Assembly (NCBI GenBank): GCA_035762005.1
Contig: DASTQA010000035.1
Span: forward strand, 62,001-126,000
DNA from: JAIBJN01 sp035762005
GTDB lineage: Bacteria; Actinomycetota; Thermoleophilia; Gaiellales; Gaiellaceae
Length of the DNA: 64,000 nt
Reading direction: 5' to 3'
A program made the translations under genes and the position numbers. The notes beneath the pieces are model-generated. The model was not told the DNA's origin. It ran no database searches and was given only the letters and a program-made list of their open reading frames with translations. This document shows, piece by piece, positions 48,992-58,272 of this stretch (the stretch's first letter is position 1; every line of letters begins with the position of its first letter).

Positions 48992-51485
48992 GCACCCAGC
49001 CGACCGGGACGCCGGCCCGGAGCGCTCGCTTGAGGTGGCGGGTCTCGGCCTCGTAGCGGCCGCCCGGGTAGCCGAGCTCGTGGAGCGCGCGGCCGCGCAG
49101 GAGGCGCATGCCGGACTGGCTGTCCCGGACGGGGACGGCGGTCACGAGCGAGAGGATCGCGCTCGCGAGCCGGTTCATCGTCCGCCGGTGGGCCGGCATG
49201 GCCTCGAGGTCGTCGAAGCGGTCGCCGATGACCAGCTCGGCTCGTGCGGCGCTCTCGAGGAGGACGGGGATGGCCGCGGGGGGATGCTGCCCGTCGGCGT
49301 CGATGAGGACCACCGCCTCGGCGGCCGGTCGGCTCGCGAGGATCTCGGCGAGGCCCGTGCGGATCGCCTCGCCCTTGCCGCTGTTCACGGGAAGGCGCCG
49401 GAGCTCGACGTCGGTCTCCCGTGAGAGCCGCTCGAGCTCGCGGGCGGTCTCGGCGGGCGAGCCGTCGTCGACGACGAGGAGCCGGCCCGCGTGGTGCAGC
49501 GTCTCCTGCACGAGGCTCGGCGACGGCACGTCCCCGTAGGTCGGCATGAGGGCGACGACGGAGTCACGCGACAGCGCCACGCCGGTGTCGTCCTCGGCCG
49601 CGCGACTCGCGGACGCGAGGCGCCCGTGCAGGAAGAGGGCATGGATCCCGAGCGCGCTCCCGTACCCGAGCGCGATCCCGGCGACCGTGTCGAGCGGGAA
49701 GTGGGCGCCGAACAGGACGCGCGTGAAGGCGACGGCGAGGACGTAGGCCCAGAGGACGCGGCGGAGTCGCGGGAACGCGAACGCGACCGCGACCGCGAGG
49801 GCGGTGGTGATGGCCATGTGCCCGCTCGGGAACGACTCGAGGCGCGACCAGCTGTGGCCGTCGAGGCTGATGGCCGCGGCCCCGAAGACCTCCTCCGGGC
49901 GCGGGCGGTCGTAGAGGGCGTAGACGCCTTCGAGCAGGCCCCAGGCGAGGAGCGCCGAGGCGACGGTCTGTGCGAGGACGGAGACGACGCGGGGCGGCCG
50001 CGTGAGGAGCGCGATCGTCCCGGCGAGGGCGACGAGGACGAGGTAGTTGCGCGTGTGCGGGTCGAGCAGCGTCCAGAGCAGGTCCGGGCCGGGGCCGAGG
50101 TCGTTGACGAGCCGGAAGAGCTCCTCGTCGAGCCGCTCGAGCGGCGTCGCCGAGACGAGGCGACCGAGGGCGAGCGTGAGGAGCGCGAGCACCGCGAGCG
50201 AGCCCGCCCAGGTCGCGAGCCAGCGGCTCCCGGGCAGGCGCGCGAGCGCCGCCCTCGGAGCCGACGCGGCCTCCCGCGAGAGCGGCACGAGTGCCGCCAG
50301 CGTCGCGAGCCCGCCGAGGACGAAGAGCGACCGGTAGCTGCCGGTCGCGGCGATCAGCCAACCCGCTGTCGGCAACGCGATCGTCGACGAGATGGAGCGC
50401 ACGGAGAAGAAGAGCGCCGTGTAGCCGCCGGCCTCGCCCTCGGGGATGAGCGAGGAGAAGAGCGGGAAGCCGACCGTGGAGATGAGGCCGAAGCCGACCG
50501 CGACGAAGGCGAGAGCGGCTCCCACGAGGAGGAGGTCGGCCACGAGGGAGACGACGAGGAAGCCGCCGCCCATGAGCACGATTCCGAGGACGAGCAGCGG
50601 CCGCAGGCGCGACTCACTCCGGACGCGGCCCGCAGCGAGCACGGCGGCTGCCGTCGCGAGGCCGAAGCCCGCGAGGAAGAGCGAGGCGGCGGCGGCCTCG
50701 AGGCCGAGGACGTCCTCCGCGTAGAGGAGGAAGAAGGCGGGCAGCGCCGCGTAGCCGAGGACCCAGAGGACCTGGGCGAGGAGGAAGCCGAAGACGCCCG
50801 GGCGCCTGAGGGCGGAGAGGTAGTAGCCGAGCGGCCGGGAGGTCCTCTCGGACGCCTTCACGAGTGCCCGCTCCTGCGTCCGCGAGACCGTCGGCAGCGA
50901 GAGGGCCGGCACGGCGACGGCGGCGATGGCGAAGGGCGCCCAGGGCGCGACGTTCGTCAGCCCCCCGCCGACGAGGATGCCGAGCAGCCCTCCGGCGAGG
51001 AGCGCGATCTCCTGGGCGCTCGTCGCCCGGGGCCGGGACTCGGCGGGGAACGATTCGGGAACGAGCGCCCGGTGGGCCGTGGTGGCGGCGTTCAGGCCCA
51101 CGTAGACGACGGCGCCGAAGGCGGCGAGGACGAAGTAGGAGCTCGAGAACCCGAGTGCGACCGCGGCCAGCCCTCCGGAGGACACGAGGCTGCCGCCGAG
51201 GACGAACGGGAGCCTCCGGCTGCCCCCGCGCGCCGCTCGGCGGTCGCTCCAGAAGCCGACGGCGAGCGGCACGAGGAGCCCCGCCGCAGCGTTCACGAGC
51301 ATGACCGTGCCGATCTTTCCGGGGGCGTCCTCGATCCGGTCGAGGAGGACGGGGAGGTAGCTCGTTGTCACGGCCCGGCCGAGCCCCGCCCCGAGCGCCG
51401 CGGCGCCGAAGACGACGAGGTACGGAAGCGGAGCGGCTCCTGCGCCCGCCGAGACGGACCGGGTCTCCTCGGCCACCGCGTTCAT
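48768..51485 (-). CDS. MFS transporter - PAP2 phosphatase - GT2 glycosyltransferase triple fusion
   Basis: 905 residues from ATG 51485. Residues 1-410: twelve-helix MFS transporter (GFWSDRRAARGG; QVLWVLGYAALPAFFLLYAEDV). Residues ~430-630: PAP2 domain with YDRPRP, FPSGHM (near 553) and TRVLFGAHFPLD. Residues ~645-880: GT2 domain (ALMPTYGD; LVVDDGS; NSGKGEAIRTGL; LIDADGQHPP), DPM1-like. The last 45 residues are arginine/proline-rich. The set suggests moving, dephosphorylating and rebuilding a polyprenyl-phosphate-linked sugar. ATG overlaps the lipid-kinase-like gene by 4 bp. Confidence 0.85.
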   Translation of the reverse strand: MNAVAEETRSVSAGAGAAPLPYLVVFGAAALGAGLGRAVTTSYLPVLLDRIEDAPGKIGTVMLVNAAAGLLVPLAVGFWSDRRAARGGSRRLPFVLGGSLVSSGGLAAVALGFSSSYFVLAAFGAVVYVGLNAATTAHRALVPESFPAESRPRATSAQEIALLAGGLLGILVGGGLTNVAPWAPFAIAAVAVPALSLPTVSRTQERALVKASERTSRPLGYYLSALRRPGVFGFLLAQVLWVLGYAALPAFFLLYAEDVLGLEAAAASLFLAGFGLATAAAVLAAGRVRSESRLRPLLVLGIVLMGGGFLVVSLVADLLLVGAALAFVAVGFGLISTVGFPLFSSLIPEGEAGGYTALFFSVRSISSTIALPTAGWLIAATGSYRSLFVLGGLATLAALVPLSREAASAPRAALARLPGSRWLATWAGSLAVLALLTLALGRLVSATPLERLDEELFRLVNDLGPGPDLLWTLLDPHTRNYLVLVALAGTIALLTRPPRVVSVLAQTVASALLAWGLLEGVYALYDRPRPEEVFGAAAISLDGHSWSRLESFPSGHMAITTALAVAVAFAFPRLRRVLWAYVLAVAFTRVLFGAHFPLDTVAGIALGYGSALGIHALFLHGRLASASRAAEDDTGVALSRDSVVALMPTYGDVPSPSLVQETLHHAGRLLVVDDGSPAETARELERLSRETDVELRRLPVNSGKGEAIRTGLAEILASRPAAEAVVLIDADGQHPPAAIPVLLESAARAELVIGDRFDDLEAMPAHRRTMNRLASAILSLVTAVPVRDSQSGMRLLRGRALHELGYPGGRYEAETRHLKRALRAGVPVGWVPIPAIYGEERSSFRPLADSYRIARAILRGDEPPTRRGDPAPVRAPHPRAHPGRSGLRGRFARGRRPQPDRAAAI

Positions 51486-52420
51486 GGCGCCACCAGGGGA
51501 AGGGCGGCGGGTGCGACCTCGAGCGTGACCGGCCCCGTCCCGAGGTTCGTCGTGTCCGCGACGACGGGCGAGCGGCCGCCCGTCGCGACGCGGACGCGCT
51601 CGGCGCTCCAGACGCGGGTACTCGCGCGCTCGACGTGCGTGCCGCGCCGCAGCCGGGCGACCATCGGAAGGATGCGCGCGCGTCCTTCCCACGGGAGCGC
51701 GACGACGTCGAGGCGACCGTCGTCGGGGCGCGCGCTCGGGGCGACGCGGAGCCCGAAGGCGTAGAGGGAGAGGTTGGCGACGAAGAGCTGACCGACGGCG
51801 AGCACCTCGGGCACGCCGTCGCTCGAGAGCGAGAGCGTGACCCCGTCGAAGGCGCGCGCCGCCCGGAGCGCCGAGCGGGCCGCGGCCGGAAGGTCGGCCG
51901 AGTTCGGCGCCCGGTAGCCCGCCCGCGCGACCGCGTGCAGCCCGACGCTGACGCCCTCGACAGCGCGGTAGCTCAGCTCGTCGCTCGTGGCGGCGATGAG
52001 GTCGAGATGGCGCGGGCGCCCCTCCGCGGCGAGCTCGGCCGCGGCCTTCAGGCCCAGCGGGATGCCGAGGGCGCGGGCGACGTTGTTCGCGCGACCCGCC
52101 GGGAGGATGGCGAAGTCCGGCGGGCCGGGCGGCAGATTGGCGGCGGCGTGCAGCGTCCCGTCCCCGCCGAGCAGGACGACGCGGCGGTCCGCGAACGACG
52201 GCCACGCCGCGGCGAGCTCGGCCGGGCTCTCCGTCAGGTGCGTCTCGACGCGGACGCCCCGCAGGCCGAGGGAGCGGCACGCGGCCACGAGCGCCGCGCG
52301 CGAGCGGCCCACGCCGCTGGCGTTCCCGTTCCCGACGAGGACGATGTGACGCTCGGCGGAGCGCCACGGCCGTGCACGCTCGGGAGCGGGTGCGGCGGTC
52401 TGGGTGGTGAGGGCACTCAT
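51482..52420 (-). CDS. diacylglycerol kinase-like lipid kinase (YegS/DgkB family)
   Basis: 312 residues. The catalytic GGDGTLHAAANL motif and the lipid-kinase opening HIVLVGNGNASGVG are present, with a beta-rich C-terminal domain (LFVANLSLYAFGLRVAPSARPDDGRLDVV). It phosphorylates a membrane lipid such as diacylglycerol, using ATP, at the cytoplasmic side. The stop overlaps the fusion gene, so kinase and PAP2-type phosphatase are made together, as would fit a lipid-phosphate recycling loop. Confidence 0.9.
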   Translation of the reverse strand: MSALTTQTAAPAPERARPWRSAERHIVLVGNGNASGVGRSRAALVAACRSLGLRGVRVETHLTESPAELAAAWPSFADRRVVLLGGDGTLHAAANLPPGPPDFAILPAGRANNVARALGIPLGLKAAAELAAEGRPRHLDLIAATSDELSYRAVEGVSVGLHAVARAGYRAPNSADLPAAARSALRAARAFDGVTLSLSSDGVPEVLAVGQLFVANLSLYAFGLRVAPSARPDDGRLDVVALPWEGRARILPMVARLRRGTHVERASTRVWSAERVRVATGGRSPVVADTTNLGTGPVTLEVAPAALPLVAP

Positions 52421-52622
52421 GTCGGTGTCGCTTTACGTTTTGAAGTTGGAACGGGTCGCAGCCCAGCCGGATTCCGCGGCCTCCCGCTCGGTCACCTCCG
52501 CTGCAGCCTCGGCGACGGCCCTCGCGCCTCGGTCGACGTCGCCCACGCAAGCGCGAGGCGACAGAGGAGCCGATGCCTCCGGCTCCAGGAGGCTGGCCGA
52601 TCCAGGGGGGACTTCCTGCGCC

Positions 52623-52637
52623 GCGGGCTCCGCCCGC
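52623..52637. terminator. short GC hairpin in the SDR/lipid-kinase gap
   Basis: GCGGGC-TCC-GCCCGC, 76 bases past the SDR stop on the minus strand. No T-run. The rest of the 293-base gap (52421-52713) shows no gene; an AT-richer stretch near 52430-52448 may hold the lipid-kinase promoter, but hexamers are unclear. Confidence 0.35.
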
Positions 52638-52713
52638 TGACTCCTCTACCCCGACGACGCGTTCGGCTCAGAGGCGGCGGTACCTGATTGGAGGAACGAC
52701 TCTCGACGACCGG

Positions 52714-53658
52714 TCAGCGGTAGCCGGCCGGATCCGCGGGGCGGCCGGGCTCCTGGACCTCGACGAGGTAGCGCCAGCAGTCGGGTCGGGAGCCGTCGAC
52801 GTCGGTGAAGCCGTAGTCGCGCGCCAGCCCGCCGGAGGAGAACGAGCCGCCGTTGCGGCGATGGGCGTCCGGGTCGGCCGCGAGGGCGGCGACGGCGCGG
52901 CCCACGAAGCGTGGGCTCTCGGAGATCGCGGCGAAGTGGGGGTTCGTGGCCGCCCCGTCGCGCCAGTTCGCCTCGGTCACGCCGTAGTTCTCGAGCATCA
53001 TCTCGGAGCGCATCCAGCCCGGCGTCAGCGCCACGGCGGTGCATCCGTGCGGCGCGAGCTCCACGCTCTGCGCGAAGGCGAGCCGGATCACCGCCGTCTT
53101 GGCCAGGTCGTAGAAGGCCGAGACCCGGTAGCGCTCGGCGTTGTACTCCCGCGTGCCGTCGGTCATCTCGACGACCAGCCCGCCCGGCTCGCGGATCAGG
53201 AGCGGCAGCGCGAAGTGGCTGGTGATCAGGTGCGTGTCGATCGCGAGGTGCAGCAGCCGCAGCCCTTTCCCGAGGTCGTGCTCCCAGAGCGCCGCGTTCC
53301 ACTCGAAGAGCAGCTCCCCGCCCCAGATGTCGTTCACGAGCACGTCGAGCCGCCCGCTCTCGGCGTCGATCCGCCGGACGAGCCTCTCGACCTGATCGGC
53401 CTCGAGGTGGTCGACCGCTGCCGCGATCCCGACGCCGCCGGCGGCCGACACGAGCTCGGCGGTCTCCTCGATCGTCTCCGGGCGGTCGTACTCCGATCGC
53501 CGCTCGCGGGTCGTGCGGCCCGTGCAGTAGACGGTCGCTCCAGCCTCTCCGAGCGCCACGGCCGTGCCGCGTCCAGCGCCGCGGGTCGCGCCGGCGACGA
53601 GGGCAACCTTGCCCGCGAGGGGTCCGGTCGTCTCGCCGGGAGTGCTCGTGCTGCCCAT
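52714..53658 (-). CDS. short-chain dehydrogenase/reductase
   Basis: 314 residues. Cofactor-binding ALVAGATRGAGRGTAVAL (TGxxxGxG type, with Ala for Thr), the NDIWGG segment in place of the usual NNAG, and the catalytic Tyr/Lys in SAFYDLAKTAVIRLA. The RTT after YCTGR suggests NADP preference. The family includes many uncharacterised long SDRs in actinobacteria. Divergent from dinB. Confidence 0.88.
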   Translation of the reverse strand: MGSTSTPGETTGPLAGKVALVAGATRGAGRGTAVALGEAGATVYCTGRTTRERRSEYDRPETIEETAELVSAAGGVGIAAAVDHLEADQVERLVRRIDAESGRLDVLVNDIWGGELLFEWNAALWEHDLGKGLRLLHLAIDTHLITSHFALPLLIREPGGLVVEMTDGTREYNAERYRVSAFYDLAKTAVIRLAFAQSVELAPHGCTAVALTPGWMRSEMMLENYGVTEANWRDGAATNPHFAAISESPRFVGRAVAALAADPDAHRRNGGSFSSGGLARDYGFTDVDGSRPDCWRYLVEVQEPGRPADPAGYR

Positions 53659-53761
53659 GCTGCCACCTCTCTCGGCTCGTCGGCTGGGCGGACGTTACCG
53701 GCGCCCGGGCGGCGGGACGACCCGGCCCGGCAAGGGAGGTTCCCGGGCAGGCGAAATCGTG

Positions 53762-53775
53762 CGAACATACGTTCT
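53762..53775 (+). promoter_or_regulatory. LexA (SOS) box abutting dinB
   Basis: CGAACATACGTTCT matches 13 of 14 positions of CGAACRNRYGTTYG; the last base is T instead of G. It ends on the base before the dinB ATG, so it must overlap the promoter, and the message is probably leaderless. Confidence 0.82.
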
Positions 53776-54966
53776 ATGCAGCGCGGGGCCACGATCCTGC
53801 ACGCCGACGTCGACGCGTTCTACGCGTCCGTCGAGCAGCGGGACGATCCCCGCCTGCGCGGGCGGCCGGTGATCGTCGGCGCGGGGGTCGTACTGGCGGC
53901 GAGCTACGAGGCCAAGGCGTACGGCGTTCGCACGGCGATGGGCGGTGCCCTCGCACGCCGGCTCTGCCCGGACGCGATCGTCGTCCGGCCGCGGATGTCG
54001 GCCTACGCCGAGGCGAGCAGGGCGCTGTTCAGCGTGTTCGAGAACGCGACGCCGCTCGTCGAGGGGCTGTCGATCGACGAGGCGTTCCTCGACGTGCGCG
54101 GGCTGAGGCGGCTGTCCGGGTCGCCGTTCGAGATCGCCGTCCGCCTGCGGCGCGACGTCCGCGAGCTCGTCGGTCTGCCGATCAGCGTCGGCGTGGCGAG
54201 GACGAAGTTCCTCGCCAAGGTGGCGAGCGGCGTCGCCAAGCCGGACGGCCTCCTCGAGGTGTCGCCCGACGCTGAGCTGGCCTTCCTCCATCCGCTCCCG
54301 GTCGAACGCCTGTGGGGCGTCGGCCCCGCGACCGCCGAGAAGCTCCGCGGCCGGGGCATCAGGACCGTCGGCGAGGTCGCCCGGCTCGCCGAGGAGGCGC
54401 TCGTCTCGGTGCTCGGGCGGGCGTCCGGCCGTCACCTCCACGCGCTCGCGCACAACCGCGACCCCCGGCCGGTCCGCGTCGGCCGCCGCCGCGGCTCGAT
54501 CGGGGCCCAGCGGGCCCTCGGCCGCTCCCCGAGATCCGCCGCCGCGGTTGACGCCGTCGTCGTGGGACTCGTCGACCGGATCACCCGCCGCATGCGGGTT
54601 GCGCGCCGGATCGGCCGCACGGTCGTGCTGCGGCTGCGCTTCGACGACTTCTCCCGGGTGACGCGGTCGCACACGCTGCCGTGCGCGACCGCGGAGACGC
54701 GCACGATCCTCGCCGTCGCGCGCTGGCTGCTGGCGGCCGCCGTGCCGACGATCGAGCGTCGGGGCCTCACGCTCGTCGGCGTGGCGGTCGGCAACCTCGA
54801 GGACGACCGCGCCGTCCAGCTCGCCCTGCCCTTCGATCGCCGAAGCGGAGCCGAGCTCGACGCCGCGCTCGACGAGGTACGGGCCCGCTTCGGCTCGGCC
54901 GCCGTGACCCGGGCCGTGCTCCTCGGCCGTGACCCCGGCCTCGTGGTGCCGCTGCTCCCGGATTGA
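53776..54966 (+). CDS. dinB: DNA polymerase IV
   Basis: 396 residues from ATG 53776. Y-family signatures: HADVDAFYASVEQRDDP with the first metal Asp, AASYEAKAYGVRTAM, and LSIDEAFLDV with the second pair of acidic residues; the HhH thumb is LWGVGPATAEKLRGRGI, and a little-finger domain follows. No C-terminal beta-clamp QLxLF peptide is obvious except QLALPF near residue 352. Induced error-prone polymerase, here under a LexA box. Confidence 0.95.
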   Translation: MQRGATILHADVDAFYASVEQRDDPRLRGRPVIVGAGVVLAASYEAKAYGVRTAMGGALARRLCPDAIVVRPRMSAYAEASRALFSVFENATPLVEGLSIDEAFLDVRGLRRLSGSPFEIAVRLRRDVRELVGLPISVGVARTKFLAKVASGVAKPDGLLEVSPDAELAFLHPLPVERLWGVGPATAEKLRGRGIRTVGEVARLAEEALVSVLGRASGRHLHALAHNRDPRPVRVGRRRGSIGAQRALGRSPRSAAAVDAVVVGLVDRITRRMRVARRIGRTVVLRLRFDDFSRVTRSHTLPCATAETRTILAVARWLLAAAVPTIERRGLTLVGVAVGNLEDDRAVQLALPFDRRSGAELDAALDEVRARFGSAAVTRAVLLGRDPGLVVPLLPD

Positions 54967-55055
54967 GCGCCCGCCTCCGGCTGCGCCTGGGCCTCCCCGC
55001 CCGGCCGGGCGCTCCGGGTGGTTCGACTCCCTCGTCGGGGGGAAGGAGGCAGCGA

Positions 55056-56330
55056 ATGAAGCGTTGGCGGCTGCTCATCCACCTCCGGTCGAGCCTCTGG
55101 TTCGTGCCGGTGCTGTGCGTGCTCGCGGGTGTGGGGATCTCGCTCGGGACGATCGCCCTCGACCGCGCCTTCGCCTACGAGGCCGTCCCGAGGAGCCTCG
55201 TCGGCGGCCCGGATGCCGCCACGGCGTTCCTCTCGACGGTCGCCGCGTCGATGGTGAGCCTCACCGCGCTCGTGCTGACGATCACCATGGTCGTCGTCCA
55301 GCTCGCCATGGGCCAGTTCTCGCCGCGGATCGTCCAGCGCATCCTGCGTGACAGGCCGAGCCAGCTCGCGATCGGTCTGTTCGTCGCGACGTTCGTGCAC
55401 GCGATCCTGGCTCTGCGCGAGGTGACGAACAACGGCGACGGCACCGGCCAGGTGCCCGGCATAGCCGTGCTGGCGGCGTTCGTCCTCGTGCTGGCGAGCA
55501 TCGCGGTGCTCGTCGTGTACGTGCAACACATCGGGCAGGCGCTCCGCGTCTCCGCGCTGATCGAGCTCGTGGGCAAGGACACGCGCGCGCTCGTGGATCG
55601 CGTCTACCCCGACAAGGGAGAGCGGCCTGCCGCAGAACCCGGCCGACCGCGGGTGGTGCGGGCCAGGAAGTCGGGCGTCGTCACGGGCATCGGCCACGAG
55701 CGCCTCGTCGGCGAGGCCCAGCGCGCCGGCTGCTCGCTGGAGCTCGTTCCCGCGCTCGGAGAGTTCGTCCCCGCCGACGCGCCCCTGTTCCGCGTGCACG
55801 GGGAGCCGAGCGGGCTCGACGAGGAGCAGCTGTCCGACGCCCTCGTGCTCAAGCTCGAGCCGACGCTCGACCAGGACGTCGCCTATGGCATGCGCCTCCT
55901 CGTCGACATCGCCGAGCGCTCGCTCGCAGACTCCCCCTTGCAGGATCCCACGACGGCCGTGCAGGCGATCGACCGCCTGCACGACCTCCTCAGGCAGCTC
56001 GTGCGGCGGCCGTTTCCGGACGGTCGCCACCTCGACGAGGACGGCCAGGTCAGGCTCACGGTGCGTGTGATGAGCTGGGAGGCGTACGTGCTGCTCGCCA
56101 CCGAGGAGATCCGGCTGGCCGGAGCCGGGTCCCCGCAGATCACGCGCAGGCTCAAGGCCGCGCTCACGGATCTCAGGTCGATCGCGCCGCCGGAGCGGGT
56201 CGGCGTGATCGACCGGCAGCTCGAGGCCCTGGCCGCCGCCGCGGAGACGGCGTTGGATGGAGAGGGGGACGTCGAGCTCGCGCTGGCCGGGGACCGGCGG
56301 GGCATCGGGGCCGCCGCCACCCCGAAGTGA
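55056..56330 (+). CDS. DUF2254 membrane protein
   Basis: 424 residues from ATG 55056 after GGAAGGAGG, which decides the start. Three to four N-terminal membrane helices (LWFVPVLCVLAGVGISLGTIAL; MVSLTALVLTITMVVVQLAMGQFSPRIVQ; IAVLAAFVLVLASIAVLVVYV) precede a large soluble domain. Matches DUF2254 in length and the FSPRIVQRILRD motif. No function is known. Confidence 0.85.
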   Translation: MKRWRLLIHLRSSLWFVPVLCVLAGVGISLGTIALDRAFAYEAVPRSLVGGPDAATAFLSTVAASMVSLTALVLTITMVVVQLAMGQFSPRIVQRILRDRPSQLAIGLFVATFVHAILALREVTNNGDGTGQVPGIAVLAAFVLVLASIAVLVVYVQHIGQALRVSALIELVGKDTRALVDRVYPDKGERPAAEPGRPRVVRARKSGVVTGIGHERLVGEAQRAGCSLELVPALGEFVPADAPLFRVHGEPSGLDEEQLSDALVLKLEPTLDQDVAYGMRLLVDIAERSLADSPLQDPTTAVQAIDRLHDLLRQLVRRPFPDGRHLDEDGQVRLTVRVMSWEAYVLLATEEIRLAGAGSPQITRRLKAALTDLRSIAPPERVGVIDRQLEALAAAAETALDGEGDVELALAGDRRGIGAAATPK

Positions 56331-56357
56331 GCCCTCGGTGCGGCCGGGCCGCGGGCC

Positions 56358-57170
56358 TCAGCGCGTCTTCGCGGTCGTGGCCCGGCCACGGTCCCGGCGC
56401 CTGAGCAACGAGCGGACGCCGCGGCGCGCACGGGCGATCTCGGCCGTCGCGCGGCGCGCGGCCTCGCCGAGCTGCTGGCGCCCGTGCTCGGGCGCGAGCT
56501 CGCGCCGCCGCTGGTGGACCCAGAGGAAGCGGTCCGCGTCGGTCACCTCCGGGCACACCTCCTGGAGCCGCTCGGCGTGGATCGCCTCGACCGTCGGCAG
56601 GTAGACCGACGTGTACCAGTCCGCGGCGATCTCTGAGCGAGGGAGCGCCCTCCCGGCCGCGAGCATCAGGTGGCACCCGTGCACCTGCACGGTCTCGAGG
56701 AGCTGGAGGTAGCCGACGGGCCGGCTGAAGCGCAGGCGGACGTCGGGCTGCGCTTCGCCGAGGCCGCTCTCGCCCACGAAGAGCCGTTCCTGCTCGGCGT
56801 GGATCAGCTCGACGACGTCCGCGTCCGCGGGCAGGTGCCAGCGCGCCCGCAGCTCGGACACCTCGGCGTCGATCGTCTCCATCCCGCGGCGGCGGGCGAT
56901 CGCGACACGATGGTGGCCGTCGATCACGAAGTGGGCGTCGCCGAGCCGGTAGGCGACGAGCCGGGGAAGTCGGCTTCCGGGAACGCGTGCTCGAGGGGCT
57001 GCCACCGGTCGCGCACCCCGGGCCGCCGAGGACGGAAGTCCCGGTCGAAGTCGGCGCCGCGGCCGTCGGTCCCGACGATCTGGCCCACGGAGACCGGCCG
57101 GATCCCGACGTACCGGCGCGAGAACGGACGCAGGCGCCGGGTGGCCTCCTCGAGCGATCAGCTCCGGCAT
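56358..57170 (-). pseudogene. ParB-like protein gene with an out-of-frame internal segment
   Basis: The frame is open for 270 residues, but only the ends read like protein: MPELIA at the start, then from about 56970 down VIDGHHRVAIARRRG (ParB-type) and a 200-residue helical C-terminus. Between about 57150 and 56973 this frame is arginine/proline-rich, while the neighbouring frame reads RRYVGIRPVSVGQIVGTDGR and DFDRDFRPRRPGVRDRWQPL. One extra base near 57150 and one missing C in the CCCC run near 56972 would restore a single normal reading. It may be sequence error, or a damaged gene. Role unknown. Confidence 0.6.
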
Positions 57171-57186
57171 CGCGTCCTCGAGGCGT

Positions 57187-58182
57187 TCAACGTCGTTTCC
57201 GGTCGCGCGCTTCCGCGGCCTCCGCCGCCCCGTCGGCCGACCGGCGTAGTCGCTCCGCCAGCGCCCGGACGCTCGCGCGCAGCTCGTCGGGCCGCCGGAC
57301 GGTGAAGCCGCAGTCGAGCCCGGCGAGGACGGCCGCCATCCAGTCGAGGGAGTTCACGCGCATCCGCAGAAGCGTCCCGCCGTCCGCCTCGACGAGCTCG
57401 GCCAGCGTCGCCGGCAGGCGCCGCGCGGCCTCGGCGGGGGGCAGATGGAGGAGGACCTCCACCTCCCAGCGCCACGGCACTCGCGCGAGCGAGCGGCTCA
57501 CGTGCGCCACGGCGTCGAACCCGTCCGGGGGCGGGAGCGCCCGGTCGTCCGCGACGGCGACCTCGCTCATGCGGTCCACCCTGAAGGTGCGCAGGTCGTC
57601 CCGCGTGTGGTCGTGCGCGGCGAGGTACCAGCGGCCGGAGTGGACGACGAGGCCGAGGGGGCTCAGCTCCCGCCGCGTCTCCTCGCCCGCGAACGAGCGG
57701 TACGCGGCGCGGAGGCGCAGCCGCCGCTGGATCGCCTCGGCGAGCAGGAGCACCGAGCCGCCGGCGACCGGCGCGCCCACGGTCGCCGGGGTCGTGAAGC
57801 CGAGCGTCGTCTCGAGCGCCTCGACGCGGCGGCGAAGGGCGTCGGGGAGGACGCGGTGGATCTTCGCGAGCGCGCCGTCGACAGCCTCGGCGGTGCCGTC
57901 CAGCCCCAGGCGATGCGCCGTCAAGAGCCCGAGGACGACGACGACCGCCTCCTCGTCGCCGAGCATGAGCGGGGGCAGGCGGTACCCCGGCCGCACGCGG
58001 TAGCCGCCGCCGACGCCGCGCTCGCCCTCGACGGGGATGCCGAGCTCCTGCAGGGCCGCGACGTAGCGCCTGACCGTCCGCCGGTCGATCCCGAGCCGGT
58101 CGGCGATCTCCCTGCCGGTCGTCAGCGGCCGGGTCTGCAGCAGCTCGAGCAGCTCGAGCAGGCGCGAGGTGGGCGCCAGCAT
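57187..58182 (-). CDS. WYL-domain transcriptional regulator (YafY/DeoR-like)
   Basis: 331 residues. N-terminal winged helix (SRLLELLELLQTRPLTTGREIADRLGIDRRTVRRYV), the WYL ligand-binding domain around residues 150-225 (GRWYLAAHDHTRDDLRTFRVDRM) and a C-terminal WCX extension. WYL proteins bind nucleic-acid fragments or other ligands. Divergent from the two hypothetical genes that follow, which are its likely targets. Confidence 0.92.
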   Translation of the reverse strand: MLAPTSRLLELLELLQTRPLTTGREIADRLGIDRRTVRRYVAALQELGIPVEGERGVGGGYRVRPGYRLPPLMLGDEEAVVVVLGLLTAHRLGLDGTAEAVDGALAKIHRVLPDALRRRVEALETTLGFTTPATVGAPVAGGSVLLLAEAIQRRLRLRAAYRSFAGEETRRELSPLGLVVHSGRWYLAAHDHTRDDLRTFRVDRMSEVAVADDRALPPPDGFDAVAHVSRSLARVPWRWEVEVLLHLPPAEAARRLPATLAELVEADGGTLLRMRVNSLDWMAAVLAGLDCGFTVRRPDELRASVRALAERLRRSADGAAEAAEARDRKRR

Positions 58183-58272
58183 CGCTCACAGTCAAGCAGA
58201 GATAGCGGTCAGGATCGGCCCTATTTGCCGGCTAGCCTGGCTCGCGAGAACCGGCAAGCGAGAGGGGGAGCG

